64,000 bases of DNA from Bifidobacterium minimum (GTDB taxonomy: Bacteria > Actinomycetota > Actinomycetes > Actinomycetales > Bifidobacteriaceae), in the NCBI RefSeq assembly GCF_000741645.1, contig NZ_JGZD01000008.1, forward strand, positions 1-64,000, in the 5' to 3' direction. Position 1 is the stretch's first letter. Every line of letters begins with the position of its first letter. The notes beneath the pieces are model-generated. The model was not told the origin of the DNA and made no database searches. It saw nothing but the letters and a program-made list of their open reading frames with translations. The position numbers and the translations under genes were made by a program. Below, one piece after another: positions 6,996-15,854 of the stretch.

Positions 6996-8528
6996 TTACC
7001 GCACGACCGACCTGTTCGGATCCCGCAAGTTGAGCACCATCATCACCAGCATGATGACTACGACGATGGAGAACACGCCATGCGATCCGTTCAGGATCGC
7101 GGAGTCGACCACCGGGTCGTGTGCGGTCGCGGTGCCGGAGCTGATGGTCTCGTTGGCCACGGAGAACGGGATGCCGTGCAGATTGGCACGGATGATGAGA
7201 GTCAGTGCGGTGCCGTAGCTTCCCGTCATCACGGTCTGTCCCAGGGATCGTCCGAGCGTGAGAATGCTGGTTGCCGATCCGACGTAGCGTTTCGGCACCA
7301 GATGCTGACTGAGCACGGTGTTCATGCTGATGACGATGCCCATGACGGTCCCGTTGAGCATGGCGATGACGTAGAACGCCCAGATGGGGAAGTGCGGCGA
7401 GGCGATCGTCAGCGTTAGATAGGTGACGGTCAGCGATCCCGTCAGCCAGAGCGTGACGGTTCGCGGAACCATTCGTGCGATTATGCGTCCGACGAGGAGC
7501 GACGCCGCAAGCCACATGACCGAGCTTGACGTCACCACGAGCCCCGCCTGAATGGAATCTACGCGATACAGAGACTGCAGCCAGATGGGGAAATACGACT
7601 GGTAGGAGATCAGCACCCCGCTCAGCAGCGTGGTGGTGAGGATCTGGATGCCGAAGGTGGGATTGCGGAACATCTCCGGGGCGATCAGGGGGTCGTCGGC
7701 GGAGCGTTCCCGCCGATGCAGCATCACGGACGACAGGATCGCCGCCACGATGAGAGGCACGGCGACGAACGGCCGTCGAACAAGCATCTGGATGCCGAGC
7801 AGCAGCGCCACCAGAGCCGTTCCCAGCCAGAGGATTCCGGGAGCATCCAGAGACAGGTGGCCGTTCCTGGATGCTCGGGTGGGTTCGCGGTATCCGAGCA
7901 GGATGAGAAGGGTCACGATGACGCCCAGGGGGACGTTGATGAAGAACACCCAGTGCCAGGACAGCCTATCCACGAGGAATCCGCCGATCAGAGGCCCCAC
8001 CAGTGCGGACAGTCCCCATGCGGTGTTGTTGAGGGCAAGGACGTTGGCCCTCCGCGAGTAGTCGTAGAGATCGGCGATGATTGTGAAGGTCAGCGGCATG
8101 ACGGAGCCGGCGCCTATTCCCTGAATGGCACGGGCCAGAACGAGTAGCAGTATGTGCGGCGCCAGCCCGCTGAGCAGCGTGCCGACGGTGAAGATGACGA
8201 CGCCCCACAGGAAGATGCCGCGTCGTCCGACGGTGTCGGCGAGCTTTCCGAACACGGGCGTGGCGATGGCGGTCGTAAGCATGTATGCGCTCATGATCCA
8301 ACTCTGGTATTCCAGACCATGCAGACTGCTGATAATCGATGGCAGCGCCGTCGTCACGATGGTGACCTCGACGGAGGTCATGAAGGTGGCGATGAACACC
8401 GCAGCCATCGTGAGGACCCGATTGCCGGATTGATCAATCGGAGACATCTCGGTGTCCGCGATCCTCTCGTCCGTGATGCCCGTGCCCGTGATGCCCGTGC
8501 CCGTGATGTCGTGTCGTTTCCGCTTCAT
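6996..8528 (-). CDS. MFS exporter of the DHA2 (EmrB/QacA) family
   Basis: 510 residues with about 14 hydrophobic segments. The DHA2 motif near the first helix is present (FIATFMTSVEVTIVTTALPSI), as are motif A between helices 2 and 3 (GKLADTVGRRGIFLWG) and the conserved ARAIQGIGAGSVMPLTFTII stretch of motif B. Proton-coupled drug or metabolite efflux is the family role; the substrate cannot be read from sequence. The start at 8528 has AGGAAAG very close upstream. An in-frame ATG 27 codons later, after a Thr/Gly repeat (GTGITGTGIT) encoded by tandem 12-bp units, is an alternative. No regulator gene is adjacent. Confidence 0.88.
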   Translation of the reverse strand: MKRKRHDITGTGITGTGITDERIADTEMSPIDQSGNRVLTMAAVFIATFMTSVEVTIVTTALPSIISSLHGLEYQSWIMSAYMLTTAIATPVFGKLADTVGRRGIFLWGVVIFTVGTLLSGLAPHILLLVLARAIQGIGAGSVMPLTFTIIADLYDYSRRANVLALNNTAWGLSALVGPLIGGFLVDRLSWHWVFFINVPLGVIVTLLILLGYREPTRASRNGHLSLDAPGILWLGTALVALLLGIQMLVRRPFVAVPLIVAAILSSVMLHRRERSADDPLIAPEMFRNPTFGIQILTTTLLSGVLISYQSYFPIWLQSLYRVDSIQAGLVVTSSSVMWLAASLLVGRIIARMVPRTVTLWLTGSLTVTYLTLTIASPHFPIWAFYVIAMLNGTVMGIVISMNTVLSQHLVPKRYVGSATSILTLGRSLGQTVMTGSYGTALTLIIRANLHGIPFSVANETISSGTATAHDPVVDSAILNGSHGVFSIVVVIMLVMMVLNLRDPNRSVVR

Positions 8529-8675
8529 TCTTTCCTATCGCCGTGGTTCACGACGATTATCATGGACCGGTCGGACGGGGCGAGCCGTGAGGACGGCGTG
8601 ATTCGTCCTTTGGGGAGAACACGTTGTGGCGGTTGCGGCTTGTCCGCGGTCCTCCCATGGACGACCGGGACTGAC

Positions 8676-8717
8676 GACGGGGCCCGGGATGCCGTCTTCC
8701 GCATCCCGGGCCCCGTC
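8676..8717 (-). terminator. Strong hairpin after the surface metallophosphoesterase gene
   Basis: A perfect 17-bp stem (8676-8692 with 8701-8717) around an 8-nt loop lies 60 bp beyond the stop at 8778. No U-tract follows on either strand, so it may act as an intrinsic terminator of the U-less kind seen in GC-rich actinobacteria. Next to it the 15-bp unit CCCGTCGGTTACGTT is repeated twice. Confidence 0.55.
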
Positions 8718-8777
8718 GGTTACGTTCCCGTCGGTTACGTTCTCGTCGGCGCCGTTCACGTCAGTGGCGCCGACGTG

Positions 8778-11700
8778 TCAGTGGCGGCGTCTGGAGGAGG
8801 AGCGTCGTGAGACGCTTCGAAGAATCGCTCCCGCCAGCACCGTCAGGACGGTCGTGGCGACGATGGACGTCACCGTCGTGCCCGTCGCGCTTAGAGCCGT
8901 ATCGGCAGTCCCGTCGGACTGCGCGGATGATGACGATGTCTGCGAGGGAGAGCCGGATCCGGGGTTGGATGACCCGTTTGATCCTGTCCATGAATCGCCG
9001 TCGGACGTTCCCGAACCCCCGTTCCCTGTTCCGGCTCCGTTGTCCGTGTCCGTGTCCGTGTCCGTGCCTGTGGATCCGTCGGACGTCTGTCTCGACGCGA
9101 CTGTCACGGTCGACACGGGGCTGACGACGACGCCGGAACCATCGGCGGAGTCATCCGAGGATTCGGCGTATTCGCCCTTGACGACGGCATACCAGCCCTG
9201 CGTGCCGGTGGGAGCATTTTTCCATGTCAACGTCGCCGTGCGGGTCGCCGACGTCGCGGATGCCGCCGCCAGCAGCGACCGGCTGCTCGCCAGTGCCCTG
9301 GCCTTCGTCGCCTTGACGGTCACCGTTCCGATGACGCTCGCCTTTCCTCCCCGCAGATCGGTGTCGAAGGAGTCCGTCGTCAGCGTCTTCTGGCGGCCCG
9401 ATGAGGTCACCGGTGTGATTCCGAGCTGCGTGAGGTCGATGGTGAACTCCTCGTCCGACGGCGTGAAGTCGGACGATTCGACGGTCTGGGAACCGTACTT
9501 GTCGAGCGACGGCGAGTAAGTGCGCACCTGCATGGTGGCGTTGGCCGTGTTGATGTGCATGAGACGGATGAATCCCATGCCGCCCTCGGTCATCGCCTGA
9601 TAGTCGAACAGCAGGTTGACGACGTTGCGGTCCGCGACGCCGTCGCCGTCCGTATCGATCTTCGACACGGTCTTCTGCGCGCTGTGGTAGTGACCGGACA
9701 GCACCATCTTCACGTTGGCGTTGGGCACGACCACGCGCTTGTAGACCTCCTGAGGGACGAGACCCAGACCTCCCGAGGCGAGCAGATACTCATGGAAGTC
9801 AAGGATCGCTATGCGGTTCGAGTACTTTTTCAGCACCTGGTTCATCCAGTCGATCTCGCTGTCGTCGATGCCCCAGCCCATGGAGACCACGACGAAGTCG
9901 AGTCCGCCGGCGGATATCAGGTCGTAGTGTCCGCGGTTGTTCTCGTAGCTGCCGCCGTACCAAGGATTCGAGGAGTAGCGGCTTTCGCCGAAGTACGTGG
10001 AGAAGCTCGTGTAGTCCTCCTCCTTGTGGCTGACGTCATGATTGCCCGCCAGAACGCCGTAGGGGAAGTGCGCCTCGTCGAGCTTCGCGTACTGGGCGTC
10101 GGCGCGTTCCCACTGGTCGCTCTCCTGCGCGTTGTCGACGATGTCGCCGGTATGGAACAGGTACTGGATGTTCATCGCGCTGCGGTTCCTGATCAGCCAG
10201 TTGTGGATGTTCTCCTGATGCTGGTAGTAGCCGTCGTTCTCGTAGTTGGCGTTGTAGTACTGGGTGTCGGATTCCCACGCGAAGGTGAAGTCGTAGTCGC
10301 TGCGCGGCGTGTCCTCCTGCGAGATGGCATCGTCGTCCATCGTGACGACGGCCTTGCCGTCCGCACCGTCGATCGTCGAGGCGGTCGAGCTGGCGGCGTA
10401 GTCGGGGAAGGTGGACGAGGCGGAGGCGTCAGATGCCCCGTCGGTCAGGTCGCCGGAGGAGTAGCCTGTGCCGTTCTGGACGACGACGGTCATCTTCCCG
10501 TCGGACAGATGGTTTGCAAGAGCTACCGTGACGTCGATGGATGCATCGCCGTCATCGTCCGCCGTGACCCTGGCGACCTGGTCCCAGACGTTCGTCGACG
10601 TGTTCTTCACGTAGGCGTAGATGTCCGACCCGGCCTCGGCCGATCCCTTCCATCGCAGGGCGGTGGAGGCATCGGCGTCCGACGAGACGGAGTCGGGGAC
10701 CGTCACCGTGAAGCTCTGGTAGGGGAAGCCGTCGTCGGTGCCCGTGGTGGTGACGGTGGCACCGTCATCGGATTTCGCGAGCTTCCTCGCGTCCGAGTCC
10801 CCGAGCGCCGTGCCGCCGGTCCCGGTCGAACCGGAGGTCGCCGCGACCAGCCCGGCCTGGGTCGTGGTCCCCTGCGAAACCGTGACGTCGCCGGTTGCCG
10901 TGGTCGCCCGCGAGCCCTTGTAGAAGGTCACCGTCAGGGGGTCGTCGCCGTCGTATGCGGCCGTGACGGTCAGCGTAGGGTCGTTTGTGGCCGTTCCCGC
11001 CGTGGAGCTCATCGACTCGATCGTCGGCGTCTCGTTGAGCGTGAGGAAGGTTTCGGTTCTGGTCGTGGTGTTCCCTGCCTCGTCGGTCGCAGTGAAGGTT
11101 ACGGTGTGCTCGCCCGCCGGAAGATCGGCGGAGGAGACGCTGTAGGGCAGGGTGATGGCGGTCGCGTCGTCGGCTCCGTTGGCTAGCGTCGCCGACAGCG
11201 CTCCGGTCCCAGAGGAGGGGACTCCGGAGGTCTCGTCGGAGGCCGTGGCGCCGATCGTGATGGTGCCGCGGCGATAGCCGATTCCGGTGGTGGCCGTGGA
11301 TGAGATTGACGGAGTGATGGTCGGCCTGGTGTTGTCCACCGTGACCGTCGTCGTGGACGACCCCTCCGACGTGGAGGCCGTCACCGTATGCGTGCCGTCC
11401 TTCAGCGCCGTGGTGTCCCATGCATAGGCGTTCGTCGTGACGGAGGACGCCGGGATCTCGAAGTCCAGGCGGATGTACTCGTACTGTCCCGCAGTGTCCC
11501 CCATCTTGATCGAGCTGGAGGAGTCCGCGACCTCGTCGGTCACGTCCTTCTCCGTGACGGCACCGGAATCGCCGGGGCTCACCGCCGCGGTGGCCTTGCT
11601 CGCGGACAGATGGGTGCCGTCGGACAGCACGAGCCGGATGTTGGAGGCGAGGTAGTTGTCCGCGTTCTCGGAGTTGACCGTCCCCGCGTCATCGAGGATG

Positions 11701-14153
11701 TCGGTGGCGCTGGATTTGGTTCCCGCGTTGAGGTACAGGGACAGCGTCCGGCCGCCGTCGGAGGATTCCTTGAGCAGGCTCAGGGAGACGGGGAACGACA
11801 CGGTGCTCGTATTGCCGTAGGTACCGTCGTCGAAGCTTCCGATGACGCTGCTCTTCCAGTCGTCGCCGCTGGGCGTTCCGCTGATCGTCTCCTTCGTGGT
11901 GAAGGAGTTGAGGAAGAAGATGTCCGTCTGCGTCACCTCGGCCGCGATGTACGGCTCCGATTCGATGGAGGGCGTGATCTTCGACGAGTCCACGGACTTC
12001 CCGTCGACCTTCAGCGAGGGCCTGTCGGAGGACGAGGTGCCGGTGGCCCGCACCGTGACCTTGCCGCGGGCGTACTGGCCGTCGCTGAGGTTGAGACGGA
12101 CGGGCGACCCGTCGTACGACGTCGAGGAGACGGTCCTCTCGTCCGTGCGCACGACGGCGTTGATGCCGTCGCTGGCTTCGAGGTAGTACTGCAAGGACTT
12201 CCTGCGCAGCAGGTCGATTTTGTTGATCGTGTAGGAGTACGTGTCGCTTCCCGACGTCTTCGTGAGGTTGTGCTCGGTGAAGCCGTCCTCTCCCGTCGCC
12301 TTGGTGAACAGGCTCACCCGCGTTATGGATCCGCCCGTGGAGGTCGCGTCGAAGGAGAACGTGAGGTCCTTATCGGTCCCGAAGGTCGTGGGTGTGGAGT
12401 CCGTGACGTCCGGTGTGGATACGTTGGTCGGGAATTCGTAGGCCGTCGCCCGGATGTCCCCGTCCTCCACGGTTCCCGGAGTCGGGTCCTCGCCGGTGCG
12501 CACGATGCTGGATTCGGAGGTGCCGCCCGCGTACATGTACTGGATCGAATGCGTGTCGCCCGTCAGGTTCTTCGAGGCGTTGTCGGGATAGGATGCGCTG
12601 GACACGAGCGTTTTCGTCTTCGTCTCGATTTTCAGGGCCCGTGCGGAGTTGTTGGCCATGCCGGCCGACTCGATCTCGAAGAGGTTCCTGCCAAGCGTCA
12701 GCGCATCCGAGCCCTCCAGACCATAGTTGGAGTTGAAGTCGCCAGCCGTCAGCGCGTCGTTCGAACCGTTGCGGATCCAGAAAACCGCGCTCTCGTGGGC
12801 GGCGATGGTGATCCCGCTCTGCTTGGGCGCCCACTCGACGTCGGCCGTGTCCCCCTTGGTGGGGTAGTTGTAGTAGAAGGTGTAGTTGTCGGAGAAGTCC
12901 ACGGTTCTGCCGGAGAGGTTCGTCACCTCGATGAACTCGTAGGCGTCGGAGCCGGAGCCTTTCGCGTTCGCCGTGTCCACGGCCAGCTCGGTGATCGCCA
13001 GCGGCACGGTGGCCGCCTTGACGTCGCTCTGGTCGGCGGTGAGCTCGATGGTCGATGCGCCGTCCCGGCGGGTGACGGTCCCGTCGGAGGCCGTGACGAG
13101 GAAGCGGTAGCCGAGGGACGTCCTGCCGGTCAGGGTGCCGGCGGGGATCGTGAAGGACCAGACGTCCCCGTCGTTGTTTCCGTCGAAGCCGGAGTCGACG
13201 TAGTCGGAGTCGACGTTCGTCTTCGTATACAGCCGCACCGATCCGATGGTGTCCTTGCCCTGGGAGGAGGTGACCGTCGCCTTGAGATGGATGGCGGCGT
13301 CGTCCTTCGTTCCGGCGGGCACGGAGGAGCCGTCGGTGATGGTGATAGTCGGCGAGGTTTTGATGCTCGGCCAGGAGTCGGGGATTTGACTGCCGATGGT
13401 GGTGCCGGGTGTGGCGGTGTTGTCGGTGCCCATCGACGCGGTGCCGTCCGAGGAATAGGAGTAGACGAGCGTGGTGTCCGTGGCGCTGCCGCCGTTCGAG
13501 TAGCTCACGGTGCTCGTCGCGCCCGTGGACCGCCGGGTGACGGACAGCGTACGGGCCGACGTGTTGGACATCCCCGCGCCCTTGGAGGTGGTGAACAGCG
13601 TCGATCCCATGACGAGGCCCGGGTCCGTCCCCGTGACGTTCTTCCAGTAGGCGTTGAAGTCGGAGTCGTCGCTGAGCGCCGGGGTGATGCCGGCATGGGT
13701 GACGTTCGCGTAGTTGTCCCAGATGACGATCGACTTGTGGGCGGGGATCGAGACGTCCTTCGTGGAGTCGGAGGCAGCCGACTCGAAGGCCTCGGGCGTC
13801 CAGTCGACGCCGTTATACGTCAGGGAGAGATCCCCGATTCCGACCGGTGACGACGACATGTTCGTCAGTTCGATGAACTCGCCGATGTTGACCTTCTTCG
13901 TGGCGCCCGAGTCGTCCGTGAAGGTGCCATTGCTCGTCTTCACCGCCAGCTCGGTGATGACGACCGGCATGGCGTTGGTGATGGAGCCCACGTCCGCGGA
14001 ACCCGACCCCTCATCGGCCACGGCGTTGTCCGCCGGGACGACGGTTATGCCCACTGCCATGGCGGAGATCACCGTCAGAGCGACGAGACACTTCGCCGCA
14101 CCCATGATTGATGCCGTCATCCGTCCGTGACTAATCCGATTCGTCCAATCCAT
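8778..14153 (-). CDS. Giant cell-surface protein: two lamin-tail domains plus calcineurin-like metallophosphoesterase
   Basis: 1,791 residues. A signal peptide (SIMGAAKCLVALTVISAMAVG) is followed by two lamin-tail-like domains (about 65-230, VNIGEFIELTNMSSSPVGIG; and about 385-560, DAYEFIEVTNLSGRTVDFSD), several Ig-like repeats, and a calcineurin-like phosphoesterase at about 1285-1535. The phosphoesterase shows metal ligands in ESDTQYY, HTGDIVDN, LAGNHDVSH and LSGHYHSAQ. A Ser/Gly/Thr/Asp-rich stalk leads to a sorting signal LSATG, a hydrophobic helix and an Arg-rich tail (SVSRRSSSRRRH). Sortase anchoring to the wall is likely although the motif departs from LPxTG. It may act on extracellular nucleotides or phosphodiesters; the substrate is unknown. 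The start at 14153 has AAGGAAGAGAA about 10 nt upstream. Long open frames on the opposite strand are codon-bias shadows. Confidence 0.88.
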   Translation of the reverse strand: MDWTNRISHGRMTASIMGAAKCLVALTVISAMAVGITVVPADNAVADEGSGSADVGSITNAMPVVITELAVKTSNGTFTDDSGATKKVNIGEFIELTNMSSSPVGIGDLSLTYNGVDWTPEAFESAASDSTKDVSIPAHKSIVIWDNYANVTHAGITPALSDDSDFNAYWKNVTGTDPGLVMGSTLFTTSKGAGMSNTSARTLSVTRRSTGATSTVSYSNGGSATDTTLVYSYSSDGTASMGTDNTATPGTTIGSQIPDSWPSIKTSPTITITDGSSVPAGTKDDAAIHLKATVTSSQGKDTIGSVRLYTKTNVDSDYVDSGFDGNNDGDVWSFTIPAGTLTGRTSLGYRFLVTASDGTVTRRDGASTIELTADQSDVKAATVPLAITELAVDTANAKGSGSDAYEFIEVTNLSGRTVDFSDNYTFYYNYPTKGDTADVEWAPKQSGITIAAHESAVFWIRNGSNDALTAGDFNSNYGLEGSDALTLGRNLFEIESAGMANNSARALKIETKTKTLVSSASYPDNASKNLTGDTHSIQYMYAGGTSESSIVRTGEDPTPGTVEDGDIRATAYEFPTNVSTPDVTDSTPTTFGTDKDLTFSFDATSTGGSITRVSLFTKATGEDGFTEHNLTKTSGSDTYSYTINKIDLLRRKSLQYYLEASDGINAVVRTDERTVSSTSYDGSPVRLNLSDGQYARGKVTVRATGTSSSDRPSLKVDGKSVDSSKITPSIESEPYIAAEVTQTDIFFLNSFTTKETISGTPSGDDWKSSVIGSFDDGTYGNTSTVSFPVSLSLLKESSDGGRTLSLYLNAGTKSSATDILDDAGTVNSENADNYLASNIRLVLSDGTHLSASKATAAVSPGDSGAVTEKDVTDEVADSSSSIKMGDTAGQYEYIRLDFEIPASSVTTNAYAWDTTALKDGTHTVTASTSEGSSTTTVTVDNTRPTITPSISSTATTGIGYRRGTITIGATASDETSGVPSSGTGALSATLANGADDATAITLPYSVSSADLPAGEHTVTFTATDEAGNTTTRTETFLTLNETPTIESMSSTAGTATNDPTLTVTAAYDGDDPLTVTFYKGSRATTATGDVTVSQGTTTQAGLVAATSGSTGTGGTALGDSDARKLAKSDDGATVTTTGTDDGFPYQSFTVTVPDSVSSDADASTALRWKGSAEAGSDIYAYVKNTSTNVWDQVARVTADDDGDASIDVTVALANHLSDGKMTVVVQNGTGYSSGDLTDGASDASASSTFPDYAASSTASTIDGADGKAVVTMDDDAISQEDTPRSDYDFTFAWESDTQYYNANYENDGYYQHQENIHNWLIRNRSAMNIQYLFHTGDIVDNAQESDQWERADAQYAKLDEAHFPYGVLAGNHDVSHKEEDYTSFSTYFGESRYSSNPWYGGSYENNRGHYDLISAGGLDFVVVSMGWGIDDSEIDWMNQVLKKYSNRIAILDFHEYLLASGGLGLVPQEVYKRVVVPNANVKMVLSGHYHSAQKTVSKIDTDGDGVADRNVVNLLFDYQAMTEGGMGFIRLMHINTANATMQVRTYSPSLDKYGSQTVESSDFTPSDEEFTIDLTQLGITPVTSSGRQKTLTTDSFDTDLRGGKASVIGTVTVKATKARALASSRSLLAAASATSATRTATLTWKNAPTGTQGWYAVVKGEYAESSDDSADGSGVVVSPVSTVTVASRQTSDGSTGTDTDTDTDNGAGTGNGGSGTSDGDSWTGSNGSSNPGSGSPSQTSSSSAQSDGTADTALSATGTTVTSIVATTVLTVLAGAILRSVSRRSSSRRRH

Positions 14154-14230
14154 CCGCGCCGTTCTCTTCCTTGCTTACGCCATCGATCCTTATGCATCCG
14201 TGAACCGTTCGGGTCATGCGTCTGACGGAT

Positions 14231-14280
14231 CCGCCCTCGAGGGCGGCGTCAGGGGAGCATCCCATCGATGGGATGCTCCC
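14231..14280. terminator. Two perfect palindromes downstream of the aminotransferase gene
   Basis: A 16-bp palindrome (14231-14246, CCGCCCTCGAGGGCGG) and a 28-bp palindrome with 14-bp arms (14253-14280, arms GGGAGCATCCCATC) lie between the aminotransferase stop (14451) and the start of the surface protein (14153). They could terminate the upstream minus-strand operon. No T-run follows, so an operator role for the surface-protein promoter is also possible. Confidence 0.45.
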
Positions 14281-14450
14281 GTCGACGGATGATCGTTGCA
14301 TGGTCCCGAACAGTGATAACGGTAGGATCTTCGGCTTTCGCAGCGCGCCGGGCGAATGGGGAATTCATCAGAACGTCGTCGACGATTCACCCGAATTCAC
14401 CGTGGCGTCATGATGGCAGAAACTGTCGTTCAGATCCCGTGCGCTGTCTC

Positions 14451-15776
14451 CTAGTCCTCTACGCCCACCATGGCCGCGGCCTGGGGGAGCGCAGTGTCGA
14501 GCGCGTCGAGTACGCGGTTGGCGGTCGACTCGTCCATAAGCAGCCCGGCCTTGAACTGGAGAACGTGCTGGTCGAAGTTCGCGCGCATGGCCCACACCCC
14601 ATTGCGATACAGGGCCGCCATCAGAGCCGTCGAACCCTGCGGGTGGGCGAGTTCGAGTCCCATGATGACGCCACGCTGGCGCACACCGGTGAGGAATCCA
14701 TGACGTGACTGGATGTCGGCGAGACGGGTGGAGAAGAGGTCGGTGAGCATCGACACGTTCGCCACGGTCGATGGTCTGCTGGTGATGTCGAGTACCGTCG
14801 TGGCCACGTAGCAGCCGAGCTCCGAGGAGCTGAACGAGGTGGTCTGCGAGAAGCCGTCGTCCCTGAGCCATTGCCCGGAACGTTCGTTCATGATCACCGC
14901 GCTCATCGGGTAGTATCCGCCCGACAGGCCCTTTCCCGTGACTATCATGTCGGGTTCGGCCCCGTATCCGACGCTGCACCACATCGTGCCCGACCTCATG
15001 AGCCCGGTCTGGACCTCGTCGGCTATGTATAGCGCACCATACTTGTGCGCAAGTTCGACGGCGTCCTTGAAGTACGTGTTGTGGGGGATCGGGAATCCTG
15101 CCGTGGCGGGCAGGCTTTCGATCAGCACGGCGGCCGTGTCGTTGCGGCGCAGCACGTCCTCAAGCTGGTTGAGGTCGTCGTAATCGACCTGGGAGAAGTC
15201 GCCCGCGCTTCCCGTGGAATTGAAGAACGCCGCCTGATCCTGTGGTCCGGCCTGCATGGCGAAGCCCGTGGCTCCGTGGAAGCAGCCGTGGACGGTGACC
15301 ACGCGTCGGCGTCCGGTGGCGTGACGCGCGAATTTGATGGCGGAGTCGATGGACTCGCCGCCGCCGGTATTCACGTTGACGTATTTCATGGAGTCCGGCG
15401 AGACGGACAGAAGCCGTTCGACGAAGCGCATCTTGACGTCGGAGGGGAAGTAGTGGTTGCCGGCGTCGTATCGTTCGGAGCCCTCGATAAGGGCCTGACG
15501 GACCTCCGGGTTGCAGTGTCCCAGATTGAACACGCCTCCGTTGATGTGCATGTTGATGATGCGCCGCCCGGTCTCGAGGTCCTCGAACTCGTAGCCGTCG
15601 CGTTTGCCCAGCACGACGGTGAGACCGTACTGGCGGAAGATGTCGACCCTGTTCGGCTGCCAGTGCTCGTGGGCCTGGTCGTAGATGTCGCGGACGAGCT
15701 CAGCCCGATCCGTTGTGGTCGGCGCCGTCGATTGCCCGGCGGACTCCGATGAGGATGGTGCTGTCGTGCTGCTCAT
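14451..15776 (-). CDS. Class-III PLP aminotransferase-fold enzyme, probable phospho-lyase
   Basis: 441 residues. It has the fold signature of class-III (omega) aminotransferases: NTGGGESIDSAIKFARHATG for PLP phosphate binding, IADEVQTGLMRSG with the Asp that contacts the pyridine nitrogen, and VTGKGLSGGYYP with the Schiff-base Lys near 281. The gene 78 bp upstream encodes an APH-type kinase. In animals and bacteria this pairing occurs for hydroxylysine and ethanolamine phosphate, where the PLP enzyme (AGXT2L type) is a phospho-lyase rather than a transaminase. That role is inferred from context; an ordinary transaminase remains possible. The first 25 residues are Ser/Thr-rich and may not be conserved. 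Confidence 0.85.
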   Translation of the reverse strand: MSSTTAPSSSESAGQSTAPTTTDRAELVRDIYDQAHEHWQPNRVDIFRQYGLTVVLGKRDGYEFEDLETGRRIINMHINGGVFNLGHCNPEVRQALIEGSERYDAGNHYFPSDVKMRFVERLLSVSPDSMKYVNVNTGGGESIDSAIKFARHATGRRRVVTVHGCFHGATGFAMQAGPQDQAAFFNSTGSAGDFSQVDYDDLNQLEDVLRRNDTAAVLIESLPATAGFPIPHNTYFKDAVELAHKYGALYIADEVQTGLMRSGTMWCSVGYGAEPDMIVTGKGLSGGYYPMSAVIMNERSGQWLRDDGFSQTTSFSSSELGCYVATTVLDITSRPSTVANVSMLTDLFSTRLADIQSRHGFLTGVRQRGVIMGLELAHPQGSTALMAALYRNGVWAMRANFDQHVLQFKAGLLMDESTANRVLDALDTALPQAAAMVGVED

Positions 15777-15854
15777 GATGCTTTCTCGTTTTCCGTAGTC
15801 GTGTCATGTCGTCATGTGGGTTATGTGCGTGTGTATGTGCTTGTGCATTTTCCG

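Noticed and set aside
9555-13850. Long plus-strand frames (543 and 820 codons) opposite the giant surface gene
   Set aside because: They are antisense to a gene with clear domains; GC-rich codon use leaves the opposite frame open. Their translations are Val/Arg/Gly-rich with no domain.
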